A stretch of 35,493 nucleotides of DNA from an uncultured Oscillospiraceae bacterium. GTDB lineage: Bacteria > Bacillota > Clostridia > Oscillospirales > Oscillospiraceae. Shown one piece after another: positions 1 through 6,622 of the stretch. The notes below the pieces were generated by a model that was not told the DNA's origin, did not search any database, and was given only the letters and a program-made list of their open reading frames with translations. The position numbers and the translations under genes were made by a program. How positions within the stretch are numbered: the stretch's first letter is position 1; the number at the start of each line of letters is the position of its first letter. The stretch is from positions 1-35,493 of the forward strand of contig CAJUPS010000028.1 in assembly GCA_910588045.1 (NCBI GenBank), written 5' to 3'.

Positions 1-3
1 CAA

Positions 4-55
4 ATGATAAATCCGAACCCATCCCCCACCTGGAGGACAGCGTTCGGATTATCAT
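4..55 (-). terminator. Hairpin just after tRNA-Pro, possible terminator
   Basis: Positions 4-18 and 42-55 form an inverted repeat of 14 pairs with one bulged A, and a loop of about 23 nt. On the minus strand it begins five bases after the tRNA CCA end, so it is well placed to end or process that transcript. The T-run beyond the stem is weak (ATTTATCATTTG), so intrinsic termination is uncertain. Confidence 0.45.
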
Positions 56-59
56 AGAT

Positions 60-136
60 TGGTCCGAGTAGTGCGACTCGAACGCACGATCTCCACATCC
101 CAAATGTGGCGCGGTACCAGCTCCGCTATACCCGGA
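60..136 (-). tRNA. tRNA-Pro (anticodon TGG), CCA encoded
   Basis: Read on the minus strand, the 77-nt sequence folds as a tRNA. The acceptor stem TCCGGGT pairs with ACTCGGA with one G-T pair. The anticodon stem CCACA/TGTGG encloses the loop TTTGGGA, giving anticodon TGG, which reads CCN proline codons. The T-loop GTTCGAGTC is canonical and the 3' CCA is encoded. A consensus promoter lies about 40 bp upstream. Confidence 0.95.
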
Positions 137-176
137 TGGCGGTCCGTCCGCCGCCAGGCGGCGCCGGACACTTTCT

Positions 177-204
177 ATTATACATATTTTTTGCCATTTG
201 TCAA
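177..204 (-). promoter_or_regulatory. Sigma-A promoter of tRNA-Pro
   Basis: On the minus strand, TTGACA (204-199) and TATAAT (182-177) are both perfect consensus hexamers with a 16-bp spacer. A 13-bp perfect palindrome, CATTTGTCAAATG, at 195-207 covers the -35 box. It may be chance or a regulator site. Confidence 0.8.
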
Positions 205-221
205 ATGTTCAAATATTTATG

Positions 222-250
222 GTGACTTTTTCCACAGAATGGAGTACAAT
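222..250 (+). promoter_or_regulatory. Sigma-A promoter of the rhomboid-like gene
   Basis: GTGACT (222-227) and TACAAT (245-250) are separated by 17 bp. Transcription would begin near 257. This excludes the upstream ATG at 198 as the start and supports the TTG at 288. Confidence 0.6.
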
Positions 251-287
251 AGCTACTATCAAACTATGGAACATGGAGGAATACCCC

Positions 288-1139
288 TTGAGAAAGCTGA
301 ATGACGCGATCGACCGCTTCTGCGCCCTGCATCCCCGGTGGGGGATCCCCGGCCTGATGCGCTATATCATCGCAGCCAATGCCGTGATTTTCGTCCTGAG
401 CCTCTTCGACCGGTCCGGTATGCTGCTCCAATTCCTGTGCATGGACCCCTATCAGGTGCTCCACGGGCAGCTCTGGCGGCTGGTGACCTATGTCCTCATT
501 CCCAGCGGCAGCGACTTCCTGATCATTTTCACCTTCCTGTTTTACTTCTGGCTGGGGGAGGCCATGGAGCGGCTGTGGGGCAGCGCGAAGTTTACCATCT
601 ACTACTTCAGCGGCGTGCTCCTGACGGATCTGGGCGTTATCGCCGCCTACCTGATCGACGGCTACCGTATCCCCATCTACGGCGCATTCTATGTGGGGAC
701 CGCCCTGTTCATGGCATACGCCCTGACCAATCCGGATGCCGTGGTCTATGTCTTCTTCCTTATCCCCCTGAAAATGAAGTGGATGGCCATCATCGAAGGG
801 GCCCTGTTCGTCATCCAGGTGCTGCGCTACGCCGCTGCCGGGCTATGGGGTATGGCGCTGATGCCCGTGATCGCCATGCTGAACCTGTTCGTCTTCTTCT
901 CCCCGAACCTCTACCGGCGGGCGGACACCGTCCGGGCCCACAACCGCAGGGAGGCGGTCCAGTTCCGCAGGGCCGTGCGGGAGCAGAAGAAGCAGAAGGG
1001 CTACAACCACCGGTGCGAGGTCTGCGGCCGGACGGACACGGATTTCCCGGACCTTCAGTTCCGCTACTGCTCCAAATGCACCGGCTACCACTGCTTCTGT
1101 GAGGAGCACATTTTTAATCATACGCACCACATGGAGTGA
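288..1139 (+). CDS. Rhomboid-like integral membrane protein with C-terminal zinc-ribbon-like tail
   Basis: The 283-residue protein starts at TTG 288, behind GGAGGA at 275-280 and downstream of the promoter at 222-250. It has about six hydrophobic segments arranged as in the rhomboid superfamily. These include a W-R-x-x-T-Y segment after TM1 (QLWRLVTYVLIP) and an amphipathic E-x-x-W-G-S loop. The catalytic GxSG of rhomboid proteases is not visible: the matching helix reads YGAFYVGTALF. No paired His is evident either, so it is probably a non-proteolytic rhomboid-like protein. The last 45 residues are soluble and basic, then rich in Cys and His (CEVC, CSKC, CFCEEH), suggesting one or two zinc sites. 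It converges with the ArsC-like gene with 3 bp between stops. Its function is unknown. Confidence 0.75.
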   Translation: MRKLNDAIDRFCALHPRWGIPGLMRYIIAANAVIFVLSLFDRSGMLLQFLCMDPYQVLHGQLWRLVTYVLIPSGSDFLIIFTFLFYFWLGEAMERLWGSAKFTIYYFSGVLLTDLGVIAAYLIDGYRIPIYGAFYVGTALFMAYALTNPDAVVYVFFLIPLKMKWMAIIEGALFVIQVLRYAAAGLWGMALMPVIAMLNLFVFFSPNLYRRADTVRAHNRREAVQFRRAVREQKKQKGYNHRCEVCGRTDTDFPDLQFRYCSKCTGYHCFCEEHIFNHTHHME

Positions 1140-1142
1140 GGG

Positions 1143-1478
1143 TCACTCCCACGTCTCCCACACCTCCGGGCAATAGCCCACCGTGACGAGTTTCCCGTTG
1201 CGGACGATGGGGGTGAGAAACAGCTTGGGATTGTCGAAGAGCTTCTCCTCCGCCGCGTCCGGGGTGATATACGCCATGTATAGATCCTGGTAGGCTTTGC
1301 ACTTTGTATTGACCAGCTGGTCAAAGGACAGCTTCTGCCGGATGCTGCGGTACTCCCCGGGGGAGAAGCCCTTTTGGGGCAGGTCGATATACTGGTACTT
1401 GATCCGCCGCTCCTTGAACCAGCGCTCGGCCTTTTTGGTGTCGAAGCACTTGGAGGAACCAAAAATCTGGATATTCAT
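1143..1478 (-). CDS. ArsC/Spx-family thioredoxin-fold protein
   Basis: The 111-residue protein matches the arsenate reductase/Spx (YffB-like) family in length and layout. An N-terminal beta strand is followed by SSKCFDTKK with a single active-site-like Cys at residue 11. The cis-Pro region LTPIVRNGKLVTVGY lies near the C-terminus. The second Cys of a CxxC pair is absent, as in YffB-like members. The RBS AAAGGAGC precedes the ATG. It is transcribed away from the GNAT gene, whose start is 41 bp off. A redox or glutathione-linked role is a family-level inference. No ars genes are nearby, so arsenate is unlikely to be its substrate. Confidence 0.8.
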   Translation of the reverse strand: MNIQIFGSSKCFDTKKAERWFKERRIKYQYIDLPQKGFSPGEYRSIRQKLSFDQLVNTKCKAYQDLYMAYITPDAAEEKLFDNPKLFLTPIVRNGKLVTVGYCPEVWETWE

Positions 1479-1519
1479 AACAAAAGCTCCTTTGCTGATA
1501 TGAAATGGAGGGAGATCCC

Positions 1520-1984
1520 TTGGACTATGAGATCGTACGGCTCCGGGAGCGCCCGGAGTGGGAGGGGGAGGCCGCGGCCTGGTTCCACGAGAAGTGGGGC
1601 ATTCCCCTGGAGGCTTACAAAGAGAGTATGGCGCAGTGCCTCGCAGGCGGGGGCGCGGTCCCGCAGTGGTATATGGCTGTGGAGAGCGGGCGGATCATAG
1701 GCGGCCTGGGGGTGATTGCAAACGACTTCCACGACCGGAAGGACCTGACGCCCAACGTGTGCGCGGTCTACGTGGAGGAGTCCTGCCGCTGCCGGGGCAT
1801 TGCGGGAGCACTGTTAGGCCACGTCTGCCGGGATATGGCGGCGCTGGGAGTCCCCGTGCTCTACCTGCTGACGGACCACACGGGATTTTATGAGCGGTAC
1901 GGCTGGGAATTTTTCTGCACCGCCACAGGGGATGGGGAGGAGCAGCCCAGCCGGATGTATATCCATCGGATGAGGGAGGATTGA
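1520..1984 (+). CDS. GNAT-family N-acetyltransferase
   Basis: The roughly 154-residue protein has the GNAT fold signature. A central acetyl-CoA binding motif (VEESCRCRGIAGALLGH, R-x-x-G-x-A like) is followed by the beta5 region VLYLLTDHTGFYERYGW, where the Y-x-x-x-G-W ending is typical of motif B. The best start is TTG at 1520, eight bases after GGAGG. An ATG at 1505 in the same frame has no ribosome binding site and would overlap that GGAGG. The substrate is not predictable. The stop is 3 bp before the sirtuin start, so the two are probably co-transcribed and may form an acetylation/deacylation pair. Confidence 0.85.
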   Translation: MDYEIVRLRERPEWEGEAAAWFHEKWGIPLEAYKESMAQCLAGGGAVPQWYMAVESGRIIGGLGVIANDFHDRKDLTPNVCAVYVEESCRCRGIAGALLGHVCRDMAALGVPVLYLLTDHTGFYERYGWEFFCTATGDGEEQPSRMYIHRMRED

Positions 1985-1987
1985 CGG

Positions 1988-2698
1988 ATGACGGAAGCGG
2001 TCAAAAAATTGAAGGATTGGATCGAGCACAGCGACAACATCGTCTTTTTCGGCGGGGCCGGGGTCAGCACGGAGAGCGGCATCCCGGATTTCCGCAGCAC
2101 GGACGGCCTCTACAACCAGCAGTACGACTATCCCCCGGAGACCATTTTGAGTCACAGCTTCTATGAGCAGAAGCCGGAGGAATTTTTCCGCTTCTACCGG
2201 AACAAGATGCTCTGTCTGGACGCGAAGCCCAACGCCGCCCACAGGAAGCTGGCGGAGTGGGAGGCCCAAGGCAGGCTGAAGGCCGTCATCACCCAGAACA
2301 TCGACGGTCTCCACCAGAAGGCGGGCAGCCGGAACGTCCTGGAGCTCCACGGCAGCGTCCTGCGCAACTACTGCACCAAATGCGGCGCGTTCCACGGCGT
2401 GGAGGACATTGTGAACAGTACCGGCGTGCCCCGGTGCCAGTGCGGGGGGATCATCAAGCCCGACGTGGTGCTCTATGAGGAGGGACTGGACGAGGATGTG
2501 ATGATGAGATCCGTCTCGGCCATCCGCCGCGCGGATGTGCTGATGATCGGCGGGACCTCCCTGACGGTGTACCCGGCGGCGGGACTGGTGCGGTACTATC
2601 GGGGGAACAAGCTGGTGGTCATCAACAAGACCGACCTGGGCGCGGGCGCGGATCTGACCATCACCGAACCCATCGGAGAGGTCATGGCGCAAATATAA
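1988..2698 (+). CDS. NAD-dependent protein deacylase, Sir2 family
   Basis: The 236-residue sirtuin is full length for bacterial CobB/SrtN-type enzymes. NAD-binding motifs GAGVSTESGIPDFRS (residues 23-37) and TQNIDGLH (102-109) are intact. The catalytic His is at residue 121 (ELHGS). A four-Cys zinc site is formed by C129-x-x-C132 and C150-x-C152, spaced slightly tighter than the usual second CxxC. The Rossmann segment MIGGTSLTVYPAAGL and NKTD are also present. It removes acyl groups from protein lysines, using NAD+ and releasing nicotinamide. It follows the GNAT gene by 3 bp. The MATE gene follows 30 bp later. Confidence 0.93.
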   Translation: MTEAVKKLKDWIEHSDNIVFFGGAGVSTESGIPDFRSTDGLYNQQYDYPPETILSHSFYEQKPEEFFRFYRNKMLCLDAKPNAAHRKLAEWEAQGRLKAVITQNIDGLHQKAGSRNVLELHGSVLRNYCTKCGAFHGVEDIVNSTGVPRCQCGGIIKPDVVLYEEGLDEDVMMRSVSAIRRADVLMIGGTSLTVYPAAGLVRYYRGNKLVVINKTDLGAGADLTITEPIGEVMAQI

Positions 2699-2728
2699 GT
2701 ATACCACAAAAACACGGGAGAGGGAAGT

Positions 2729-4117
2729 ATGGAAAAGACGAGACGCCTGGGCAATGACGAATTTTACAGCCAGATCTTCAAGTTGGTCCTGCCCATTATT
2801 ATTCAAAACCTCCTGAGCGCGGCGGTCAGCTCTGCCGACGTGGTGATGCTCAACTACGTGGGCCAATCCGCCATCTCGGCGGTGTCCCTGGCCGCCCAGT
2901 ACGCCAGCGTACTGTTTATGGTCTTCTACGGCCTGGGCACCGGGGTGACCATCCTGGCCGCCCAGTATTTCGGCAAGGGCGATATGCGGGCCATCCACGT
3001 GGTGGAGGGTATCGCCCTGCGGTTCTCGATCCCTATCTCCGCGGCCTTCGCGGCGGCGGCGCTGCTGATGCCTGAAACGATGATGCGTCTGTTCACCAAC
3101 GACGGGGAACTGATCGCCATCGGCGCGTCCTACCTGCGATACATGTCCGTGGCCTACCTGTGCTGGGGCATTATCGAGGTCTACCTGGCGACCCTGCGGA
3201 GTATCAACCGGGTCACCATCAGCACGCTGCTGAACGTGCTGGCCTTCTCCCTGAACATCCTGCTCAACGCGGTGTGGATCTTCGGCCTGTTCGGCGCGCC
3301 GAAGCTGGGCGCGATGGGCGTGGCCCTGGCCACCAGTCTCTCCCGGCTCATCGAGCTGGCGGCCTGCGTGGGGGTGTCTCTGGTGAGCAAGGACGTCCAT
3401 CTGAATCTCAAGTACGTCTTCGTCCGGAATAAGCCCCTGTTCTCCGACTTTGTCCGCCTGTCCCTGCCCGCCCTGGGCAACGACATCAGCTGGAGCGTGG
3501 CCTTCTCCATGTACTCCGTTATCCTGGGCCACCTGGGGTCCGACGTGGTGGCGGCCAACTCCTTTGTCATCGTGGTACGGAATTTCGGCACCATCCTCTG
3601 CTTCGGCATGGCCAACGCGGGGGGCATTCTGCTGGGGAACATCATCGGGGAGAACAAGCTGGAGGAGGCCCGGGAGGGCGCAAAGAAGCTGATGAAGCTG
3701 ACGGTCATCACCGGGGCCATCGGGGGCGTGATCATCCTGGCGGCAATGCCGCTGGTCATGGGCTACGCCAGGGAGTCGCTGTCGGAACAGTCCATGCACT
3801 ACCTGCGGAACATGCTGCTCATCAATACTTACTATGTCATGGGCGCGGCGGTGAACACCACCCTGATCGCCGGAGTGTTCCGCGCCGGAGGCGACAGCCG
3901 GTTCGGATTTATCTGCGACACCATCGACATGTGGGTCTATGCCGTGCCCCTGGGCTTTATCGCGGCGTTTGTGCTGAAGCTGCCGGTGATGTGGGTATAC
4001 TTCCTGCTGTGCACCGACGAGTTTGTGAAGTGGCCCTGGGTCATCAAGCACTATCGCAGCGGAAAATGGCTGAACAATATCACCCGGGACGGACTGTTCG
4101 CGGAGGATGCGAAATAG
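2729..4117 (+). CDS. MATE family multidrug/cation antiporter
   Basis: The 462-residue protein has about twelve transmembrane segments in two homologous halves, the normal size for MATE (NorM/DinF-like) exporters. Family features include the opening IFKLVLPIIIQNLLSAAVSSADVVML, with the small-residue kink of TM1, and the repeated G-x-x-x-A-A-Q-Y-x-G-K-G loop after TM2. The RBS AGGGAAG precedes ATG 2729. It would export organic cations or drugs in exchange for Na+ or H+. Its place behind a sirtuin and a GNAT gene suggests an operon but not a shared substrate. A terminator at 4124-4156 follows. Confidence 0.9.
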   Translation: MEKTRRLGNDEFYSQIFKLVLPIIIQNLLSAAVSSADVVMLNYVGQSAISAVSLAAQYASVLFMVFYGLGTGVTILAAQYFGKGDMRAIHVVEGIALRFSIPISAAFAAAALLMPETMMRLFTNDGELIAIGASYLRYMSVAYLCWGIIEVYLATLRSINRVTISTLLNVLAFSLNILLNAVWIFGLFGAPKLGAMGVALATSLSRLIELAACVGVSLVSKDVHLNLKYVFVRNKPLFSDFVRLSLPALGNDISWSVAFSMYSVILGHLGSDVVAANSFVIVVRNFGTILCFGMANAGGILLGNIIGENKLEEAREGAKKLMKLTVITGAIGGVIILAAMPLVMGYARESLSEQSMHYLRNMLLINTYYVMGAAVNTTLIAGVFRAGGDSRFGFICDTIDMWVYAVPLGFIAAFVLKLPVMWVYFLLCTDEFVKWPWVIKHYRSGKWLNNITRDGLFAEDAK

Positions 4118-4123
4118 CAGCGC

Positions 4124-4159
4124 AAGAGGCGGGACGCGTGGTGCGTCCCGCCTCTTATT
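4124..4159. terminator. Bidirectional terminator between MATE and xre genes
   Basis: A perfect 14-bp stem (4124-4137 with 4143-4156) has a 5-nt loop and is followed by ATTT on the plus strand. It lies between two convergent genes and could serve both. Confidence 0.7.
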
Positions 4160-4172
4160 TGACTCAATCCGG

Positions 4173-4430
4173 TCATTCCACCGTATCGCTGCCGGGCCCG
4201 CTGTACTCCAGCAGCTCCCCCGCCTGGCAGCCCAGCACAAAGCACAGACGGGCCAAGATGTCGAGGTCCAGCTTTTCCACCTCGCCTTGATACCACTTGT
4301 CCACCACCTCAAACCGGACGCCGATCCGCCGGGCCATCTGGTTGCGGTTTATCCGCCGCTGGTCCATCAGCTCCCGCAGCCGCAGACGGACCATGCCGTA
4401 TTCCCGTTGATACAAAATGCTGGGTTCCAC
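4173..4430 (-). CDS. Xre/Cro-type HTH regulator (YozG-like)
   Basis: The 85-residue protein is mostly one helix-turn-helix: RLRLRELMDQRRINRNQMARRIGVRFEVVDKWYQGEVEKLD, with the shape of the compact Cro/YozG class. The start is GTG at 4430, six bases after GAGGTGA. It follows the other Xre gene by 29 bp on the same strand, so the two are likely co-transcribed. Its target is unknown. The palindromic operator at 4760-4775 is the nearest candidate. Confidence 0.8.
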   Translation of the reverse strand: MEPSILYQREYGMVRLRLRELMDQRRINRNQMARRIGVRFEVVDKWYQGEVEKLDLDILARLCFVLGCQAGELLEYSGPGSDTVE

Positions 4431-4459
4431 AAAATATCACCTCATAGCGATATGATCGC

Positions 4460-4708
4460 TCACGTTCTGTCTGCATCTGAGTTTTTCTCCACGGCCCGCT
4501 CCAATGCCTCCATCAGTTGATGAGGCGGCATATCCAGCGCCTGGGCAATCCTGAAAAAAGTGTCGATGGTCGGACTGCGCAGACCGCGCTCTATTTTGCT
4601 GTAGTGGGTCCTGTCCAAACCGGCCAGCCCGCTGAGGACCTCCTGGGACAGGCCCTTTCGGACCCGGTACGCCCGGATTACTTCGCCGATTTGCGCTGCA
4701 CTGACCAT
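4460..4708 (-). CDS. Xre-family HTH transcriptional regulator
   Basis: The 82-residue protein contains a standard HTH_3 domain at residues 7-65 (IRAYRVRKGLSQEVLSGLAG, then YSKIERGLRSPTIDTFFRIAQAL). It resembles SinR-like single-domain repressors. AAGGAGA precedes ATG 4708. It is divergent from the 60-residue protein at 4832. The shared 123-bp gap holds a 16-bp perfect palindrome overlapping that gene's -35 box. I infer that this regulator binds there and controls both directions. Confidence 0.87.
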   Translation of the reverse strand: MVSAAQIGEVIRAYRVRKGLSQEVLSGLAGLDRTHYSKIERGLRSPTIDTFFRIAQALDMPPHQLMEALERAVEKNSDADRT

Positions 4709-4732
4709 GCCACCATCTCCTTCTGCATTTCT

Positions 4733-4747
4733 ATGATAGCAGAGGAG
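4733..4747 (-). promoter_or_regulatory. Extended -10 promoter for the xre pair
   Basis: The minus strand reads TGCTATCAT (4741-4733), an extended -10 of the TGn type. No good -35 box is visible, so activity may rest on the TG element. Confidence 0.45.
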
Positions 4748-4759
4748 AATTTAATCTGT

Positions 4760-4796
4760 GAGGTCAGTTGACCTCGGTCCTAATATGTTGTATAAT
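4760..4796 (+). promoter_or_regulatory. Promoter with embedded palindromic operator
   Basis: TTGACC (4768-4773), a 17-bp spacer and a perfect TATAAT (4791-4796) form a strong sigma-A promoter for the gene at 4832. The perfect palindrome GAGGTCA-GT-TGACCTC (4760-4775) overlaps the -35 box. This is the classical arrangement for repression by a dimeric HTH protein such as the divergent Xre product. Confidence 0.75.
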
Positions 4797-4831
4797 CAGG
4801 TTTACAAAACAGAAAAAAGGAGTGGACCATT

Positions 4832-5014
4832 ATGCTTTACAAAAAAATGTACGCAACTTTGGTGGGCCGCGTAGATACCGCCGTTAGCGACCTTGCGGGC
4901 CTGGCCCTTCTGGGGCCCTGCGATCAGGAGCATGTTTTGAAAATCGCGGAAGACCTGCGTCAGGCCCTGCTGGAAGCGGAAGAGTTGTACCTTGACGCAG
5001 AGAAAGACTCATGA
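4832..5014 (+). CDS. Small hypothetical protein (60 aa), Xre-linked
   Basis: The 60-residue acidic helical protein has a good RBS (AAAGGAG) and a near-consensus promoter with an operator. An intrinsic terminator follows directly, so it is a self-contained single-gene unit. There is no signal peptide or transmembrane segment. The C-terminal half (HVLKIAEDLRQALLEAEELYLDAE) looks like an amphipathic helix. I do not recognise the family. Because an Xre repressor is divergent, it could be a small regulator or an antirepressor. That is speculation. Confidence 0.7.
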   Translation: MLYKKMYATLVGRVDTAVSDLAGLALLGPCDQEHVLKIAEDLRQALLEAEELYLDAEKDS

Positions 5015-5018
5015 CCGC

Positions 5019-5055
5019 AAAAAAGACCCCGGAGCCGAAGCTCCGGGGCTTTTTC
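5019..5055. terminator. Bidirectional intrinsic terminator
   Basis: Stem CCCCGGAGC/GCTCCGGGG (5027-5035 with 5040-5048) has a CGAA tetraloop, an A-run before it and CTTTTT after it. It serves the small gene at 4832 on the plus strand and the convergent ABC ATPase gene on the minus strand. Confidence 0.9.
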
Positions 5056-5075
5056 TGCGCAAGGTATGTTCTGTG

Positions 5076-6272
5076 TTACAGCAGGCTCTTCTCGTCGGCC
5101 TTGCTGAACAGGTGCATGACGTTGCCGCCGAAGGTCACATTGATCTTGGCGCCGTAGCTCAGGTTCTTCTGCTCGCCGGTCAGGTCGATGGTGGGCAGAA
5201 TGATGATGGCGTCCTTACCGGCTACGTTCACGTGCATGTGGATGGTAGCGCCCATCAGCTCGGTGACGTCCACGGTGGCCGCCAGAGCGTGGGGGGCGTT
5301 GGCATCACACAGGGTGATGTGGTCGGGACGAATGCCCAGGGTGATGTCCTGGGGCGCGGTGTTCTTGGACTTCAAGGTGGCCTGCTTGTCCTCGGGCAGC
5401 TCCATGCGGGCGCCTGCCACGGTGACATAGTAGCCATTGCCGTCCTTCTCCAGCTTGGCGTCGAAGAAGTTCATCTGGGGCGTGCCAATGAAACCTGCCA
5501 CAAACAGGTTGGCGGGATGATCGAACACCTGCTGGGGGGTGCCAATCTGCTGGATGAAGCCGTCACGCATGATGACGATCCGGTCGCCCAGGGTCATGGC
5601 CTCGGTCTGGTCGTGGGTAACGTAGATGAAGGTGGTGTTGATCTTCTGGCGAAGCTTGATGATCTCGGCGCGCATCTGGTTACGGAGCTTGGCGTCCAGG
5701 TTGGAGAGAGGCTCGTCCATGAGGAACACCTTGGGCTCACGCACGATGGCGCGGCCGATGGCCACACGCTGACGCTGACCGCCGGACAGGGCCTTGGGCT
5801 TGCGGTCGAGGTACTGGGTGATGTCCAGGATCTCGGCGGCCTCCTTGACCTTGCGGTCGATCTCGTCCTTGGGGACCTTCTTCAGCTTCAGGGAGAAGGC
5901 CATGTTCTCGTAGACCGTCATGTGGGGATACAGGGCGTAGGACTGGAAGACCATGGCGATGTCGCGGTCCTTGGGGGCCACGTCGTTCATGACCTTGCCG
6001 TCGATGAGCAGCTCGCCCTCGCTGATCTCTTCCAGACCGGCCACCATGCGCAGAGTGGTGGACTTGCCGCAGCCGGAGGGACCAACCAGCACGATGAACT
6101 CCTGATCGGCGATGTCCAGGTTGAACTGCTGGACGGCGACGACGCCGCGGTCGGTGATCTGAAGATTGGACTTCTTCTCGGGAGCGTCGCCCTTCTTAGC
6201 CTTTTTCTTCTTCTTCTCGTCGCCGCTGTGGGGATAGATCTTCATGACGTTCTTCAGGGATACAGTTGCCAT
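5076..6272 (-). CDS. ugpC: Multi-sugar ABC transporter ATPase, MsmX/UgpC/MalK type
   Basis: The 398-residue nucleotide-binding subunit belongs to the CUT1 family. Walker A GPSGCGKST is at residues 64-72. The Q-loop (VFQSYALYPHMTV), signature LSGGQRQR, Walker B VFLMDEPLSNLD and H-loop THDQTEAM follow, then a C-terminal TOBE regulatory domain from about residue 240. Such ATPases are often shared by several sugar importers and stand alone. No permeases are adjacent here. Near residues 16-36 there is an unusual charged insert with KKKKK, absent from the usual 365-370 residue homologues and placed between the first strand and the core. The gene is the only one between its promoter (6479-6507) and the terminator at 5019-5055. 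Confidence 0.93.
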   Translation of the reverse strand: MATVSLKNVMKIYPHSGDEKKKKKAKKGDAPEKKSNLQITDRGVVAVQQFNLDIADQEFIVLVGPSGCGKSTTLRMVAGLEEISEGELLIDGKVMNDVAPKDRDIAMVFQSYALYPHMTVYENMAFSLKLKKVPKDEIDRKVKEAAEILDITQYLDRKPKALSGGQRQRVAIGRAIVREPKVFLMDEPLSNLDAKLRNQMRAEIIKLRQKINTTFIYVTHDQTEAMTLGDRIVIMRDGFIQQIGTPQQVFDHPANLFVAGFIGTPQMNFFDAKLEKDGNGYYVTVAGARMELPEDKQATLKSKNTAPQDITLGIRPDHITLCDANAPHALAATVDVTELMGATIHMHVNVAGKDAIIILPTIDLTGEQKNLSYGAKINVTFGGNVMHLFSKADEKSLL

Positions 6273-6478
6273 CTTCCAGGCGTTAGCGAAACTGCCTCCG
6301 CAGATTCCGCCTCAGACCGGAGGAGCAAAACCACCGGTCCATTACGGCATGTCTCCACAATGCCGCACCGCACGCCTACGCGGATTACATCCTTTCTTGT
6401 CAGTCTGCCGGGCCATTTTGTGGAGTGGCGCAGCAGCTCGTGATTTGATACCTGAGCGTTCCCACTCAAGCTAGTTAT
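6273..6478 (-). promoter_or_regulatory. Long structured 5' leader of the ABC ATPase gene
   Basis: About 200 nt separate the predicted start of transcription from the ATG, with no convincing reading frame. Hairpins can be drawn at 6315-6339 (GACCGG/CCGGTC) and 6344-6366 (ACGGCAT/ATGCCGC). I could not match it to a known riboswitch class. The RBS is weak (TGGAAG next to the ATG). The leader may be regulatory. Confidence 0.35.
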
Positions 6479-6507
6479 AGCATACCGGGGAACCGGCAAA
6501 AAGTCAA
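6479..6507 (-). promoter_or_regulatory. Sigma-A promoter of the ABC ATPase gene
   Basis: On the minus strand, TTGACT (6507-6502), a 17-bp spacer and TATGCT (6484-6479). It is the only good promoter between the terminator at 6585-6616 and the coding start. Confidence 0.65.
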
Positions 6508-6584
6508 GATGCGGAAATATTTTCGGCGTTTACACAAGCGAAACGTCCTGATGTATGTACAATTTGCCGATACTGCAAAGCAGG

Positions 6585-6616
6585 AAAAGGAGCGCAGGAC
6601 CTTGGTCCCGCGCTCC
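6585..6616 (-). terminator. Terminator of the beta-helix protein gene
   Basis: On the minus strand, GGAGCGC-GGGACC pairs with GGTCC-TGCGCTCC (6616-6589) and is followed by TTTT. It lies six bases after the stop codon of the gene at 6623. Confidence 0.75.
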
Positions 6617-6622
6617 CTGACA

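Noticed and set aside
198..287. 30-codon N-terminal extension of the rhomboid-like protein
   Set aside because: The ATG at 198 is upstream of the predicted promoter and has no RBS. TTG 288 has GGAGGA.
59..304. 81-codon frame over the tRNA
   Set aside because: It crosses the tRNA-Pro gene and its promoter.
1814..4312. 832-codon minus-strand open frame
   Set aside because: It is antisense to the GNAT, sirtuin and MATE genes. Composition is His/Gln/Asp/Val-rich, typical of shadow frames in GC-rich DNA, and no RBS or family motif is present.
4992..6443. 483-codon plus-strand frame
   Set aside because: It is antisense to the ABC ATPase gene, which has every expected motif. The frame crosses a terminator hairpin.
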